The translations under genes and the position numbers were made by a program. This document shows positions 61,913 through 64,000 of a stretch of 64,000 nucleotides of DNA, piece after piece. Position 1 is the stretch's first letter. Each line of letters begins with the position of its first letter. The DNA is from Sphingomonas sp. S2M10 (GTDB lineage Bacteria > Pseudomonadota > Alphaproteobacteria > Sphingomonadales > Sphingomonadaceae): NCBI RefSeq assembly GCF_012650175.1, contig NZ_JAAILI010000050.1, positions 1 to 64,000 on the forward strand, written 5' to 3'. The notes beneath the pieces are model-generated. The model had not been told where the DNA came from. It did not search any database and was given only the letters and a program-made list of their open reading frames with translations.

Positions 61913-61929
61913 GTCCCGCCGCGGCGGAG

Positions 61930-61946
61930 GGCGCTTCTGCGCCTTT
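61930..61946 (+). terminator. Weak hairpin after the PAS gene
   Basis: GGCGC (61930-61934) pairs with GCGCC (61939-61943) around a TTCT loop, then TTT. The stem is short, and read-through into gdh, which starts 59 bases later, is plausible. Confidence 0.35.
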
Positions 61947-62001
61947 CCTACCGGATTTTCCAGACTTGAGGTGCCCTGTTCCCGGGAGCATAGCCGCATC
62001 C

Positions 62002-64000
62002 ATGAAGAACCTAGAAAAAAAGATCATGCAGGCCTTTGAGGATCGGATCTTCGAAGGCGCCCTGCCCGGAGAGCTGGAAGGACTGGACGAGGCCGAGCGC
62101 ACGGAAGTGGCGCGGTTCGTCGCGGAAACGGCGGCGGAACGCCCGCCCCGGACCGTGCGGCTCAATCTCGAAACCTATCAGGACGATGCCAGCCGCAAGA
62201 TGCGGCTGGCCGTGATCAACGACGACATGCCGTTCCTGGTCGATTCGATCGCGGCGGCGATCGCGGCGTTCGATCTGAGCATCTTCCGCATCATCCACCC
62301 GATCCTGCCGGTCGAGCGCGACACCGCCGGCCTGGTGACCGACATCGGCGAGAAGGCGAAGGACGCGTCGCCCGAGTCGATGATCTACATCGAGATGGAA
62401 CGCGCCGACGCCCGCACCCGCCGCACACTGACCGGCGAGATCGAGCGCGTGCTGGAGCATGTCCGCGACGTCGTGTCCGACTGGCGCCCGCTGCAGCAAG
62501 CGCTGTCGATCGACGGCGCCCGCGTCCCCTCGCGCGAAGGCGAGGCGCTGCTGCGCTGGTTCGCCGACGATGCGATGACGCTGCTCGGCCACGAAAAATG
62601 GTCGGTCGGCGGCGAGAACAGCGACCAGATCGGCCTCGCCCGCTATACCCATGAGGTGCCACTGCTGGCGGACACGTCGCGCAAGCTTGCCGTCGACTAT
62701 TTCGAGATGGGCGGCGAAATCCCGCTGCTGCTCAAGTCCAACGCCACCTCCACCGTCCATCGCCGCGTGCCGCTCGACATCGTGGTGACGCCGCTGATGA
62801 CGGGACAGGACGTTACCGGCCTGTCGATCCATTACGGCCTGTGGACCAGCCAGGCGCTCAACACGCCCCCGGCGATGGTGCCGATGCTGCGCGGCCGGCT
62901 GGAGATGCTGGAATCGAAGTTCGGCTTCGATCCCGCCGGCCATACCGGCAAGGCGATGACCCACGCGCTCACCGGCCTGCCGCACGACCTGACCACCGCC
63001 TTCGACCTCGAGGCGCTGGAGAGCCTGGTGCTCACCGCCATGTCGGTCGCCGATCGCCCGCGTTCGAAGCTGGTGCTGGTGCGCAGCACGCTCGGCCGCC
63101 ACCTGTTCGCCTTTGTCTGGCTGCCGCGCGAGCAGGTCGCCGCGGGCCACCGCGAGACGATCGGCAACATGCTGACCGAGGCCGCCCATGCGAAGATGAT
63201 CAACTGGTCGATCGCGCTGGAAGACGGTGTGCTCGCGCAGCTGCGCTACACGCTGGACCTGCGCGGCGACACGACGATGCCGGACGAGGCCGAGCTCGAC
63301 GCGCGCATCGCCCGCATGGTGCGCGGCTGGGCACCGGCCGTGGAGGCCTGCCTCAACGATCTCGCCGGCAGCGGCGCGGCGCGGCTGTCGCTGCGGCTCG
63401 CCAACGCCTTCCCCGACGTCTACCGCCTCACCCACACGCCCGAGGAAGCCGCGCAGGACATGGTGCGGATCGGCGGGCTGGAGGACGAGCATGCCCGGTC
63501 GGTGCGGATCGTGGCGCTGCGTGACGAGCCGGGCAAGTACCGGATCAAGCTCTATCGCCTGGGCGGCGCGCTCGCCCTTTCCGATGCGGTGCCCGCGTTC
63601 GAGAATTTCGGCTTCCGCGTGATCGAGGAAGTGCCGACCGAGCTGACCAACGGCGCGTTCATCCACGACTTCAAGGTGGAGCCGGCAACGCGCGGCGACA
63701 TGCTGGATCGCGATCCGGCGATCGTCGAGGCCGCCATCGCCGCCGTGCTGGAAGGCCGGGCCGAGAACGACCTGTTCAACCGGCTGATCGTCGAGGCGGG
63801 GCTCACCCCCGAGGCGGTGGTGCTGCTGCGCGCCTGGTTTCGCTATCTGCGCCAGACCGGCATGCTGTACGGCATGGCCACGGTGGTCGACGCGCTGCGC
63901 CGTGCGCCGCTGGTCGCGCTGGCGCTGGTCGAGCGGTTCGAGGCGGCGCACAATCCCGCACGCCGCGACGATCCCGAAGCCGTCGATCTTGCCGAAAAGA
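62002..64000 (+). CDS. gdhB: NAD-specific glutamate dehydrogenase (large type), 5' part
   Basis: The coding frame begins at ATG 62002 (MKNLEKKIMQAFEDRIFEG) and is open to the right edge, 666 codons. The motif INDDMPFLVDSIAAAIAAFDLSIFRIIHPIL (~70-100) is the hallmark of the N-terminal ACT-containing region of ~180-kDa NAD-glutamate dehydrogenases. It is followed by a typical helical segment with LSIHYGLWTSQALNTPPAMVPMLRGRLEMLESKFGFDPAGHTGKAMTHAL. These enzymes deaminate glutamate to 2-oxoglutarate in catabolism. The catalytic domain lies beyond the window. Confidence 0.92.
   Translation, partial: MKNLEKKIMQAFEDRIFEGALPGELEGLDEAERTEVARFVAETAAERPPRTVRLNLETYQDDASRKMRLAVINDDMPFLVDSIAAAIAAFDLSIFRIIHPILPVERDTAGLVTDIGEKAKDASPESMIYIEMERADARTRRTLTGEIERVLEHVRDVVSDWRPLQQALSIDGARVPSREGEALLRWFADDAMTLLGHEKWSVGGENSDQIGLARYTHEVPLLADTSRKLAVDYFEMGGEIPLLLKSNATSTVHRRVPLDIVVTPLMTGQDVTGLSIHYGLWTSQALNTPPAMVPMLRGRLEMLESKFGFDPAGHTGKAMTHALTGLPHDLTTAFDLEALESLVLTAMSVADRPRSKLVLVRSTLGRHLFAFVWLPREQVAAGHRETIGNMLTEAAHAKMINWSIALEDGVLAQLRYTLDLRGDTTMPDEAELDARIARMVRGWAPAVEACLNDLAGSGAARLSLRLANAFPDVYRLTHTPEEAAQDMVRIGGLEDEHARSVRIVALRDEPGKYRIKLYRLGGALALSDAVPAFENFGFRVIEEVPTELTNGAFIHDFKVEPATRGDMLDRDPAIVEAAIAAVLEGRAENDLFNRLIVEAGLTPEAVVLLRAWFRYLRQTGMLYGMATVVDALRRAPLVALALVERFEAAHNPARRDDPEAVDLAEK

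Overview
This window is high-GC alphaproteobacterial DNA, most likely from a Sphingomonas-like member of the Sphingomonadales. The support is strong GC codon bias, TonB-dependent uptake, a 180-kDa-type NAD-glutamate dehydrogenase and a kaiC-kaiB-HWE kinase operon. No rRNA and no taxon-defining gene is present, so the placement is inference.

Layout. (1) Positions 1-17129 are the distal part of an extracellular contractile injection system (eCIS, phage-tail-like) operon. It runs from a large effector-like protein (start off the left edge, HNH-like nuclease tip) through tube/hub adaptor, LysM, gpD hub, gpV spike, PAAR tip, gp25 wedge, two baseplate-J proteins, a P2-I-like tail protein and a DUF6519/beta-helix protein. 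Most genes overlap by 4 bases. Sheath, tube, ATPase and terminator genes must lie upstream. (2) 17130-17597 has no credible gene but holds a strong hairpin. (3) 17598-21041 is kaiC-kaiB-histidine kinase. (4) 21038-24915 (minus) is a cobalamin riboswitch, a BtuB-like receptor and a PepSY membrane protein. (5) 25044-28559 is a hybrid sensor kinase. (6) 28731-30716 is an SDR-AraC pair preceded by a 21-bp tandem direct repeat. (7) 30892-35386 is an IclR regulator facing GH42 and GH29 glycosidases. (8) 35851-47085 holds a 2473-residue repeat-rich autotransporter, then a tail-collar protein, a DUF6916-like protein, a GNAT, an Asp/Asn beta-hydroxylase-like protein and a Nif11-like/sulfotransferase fusion. 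(9) 47098-53252 holds an SDR remnant, MipA/OmpV, MFS, AraC-SDR and LysR-DoxX. (10) 53306-59105 holds a paoABC-like molybdenum hydroxylase with a MarR regulator, then LysR and a DUF1330-like protein. (11) 59320-60428 is a toxin-immunity pair beside tRNA-Thr(CGT). (12) 60641-64000 is a PAS protein and the 5' part of NAD-glutamate dehydrogenase.

The most system-like regions are the eCIS with its modular toxin end, the kaiC-kaiB-kinase operon without a visible kaiA, the autotransporter/collar/modification-enzyme cluster, and the apparently truncated toxin with its immunity gene at the tRNA. Names rest on motif and order recognition by eye; no database search was run.
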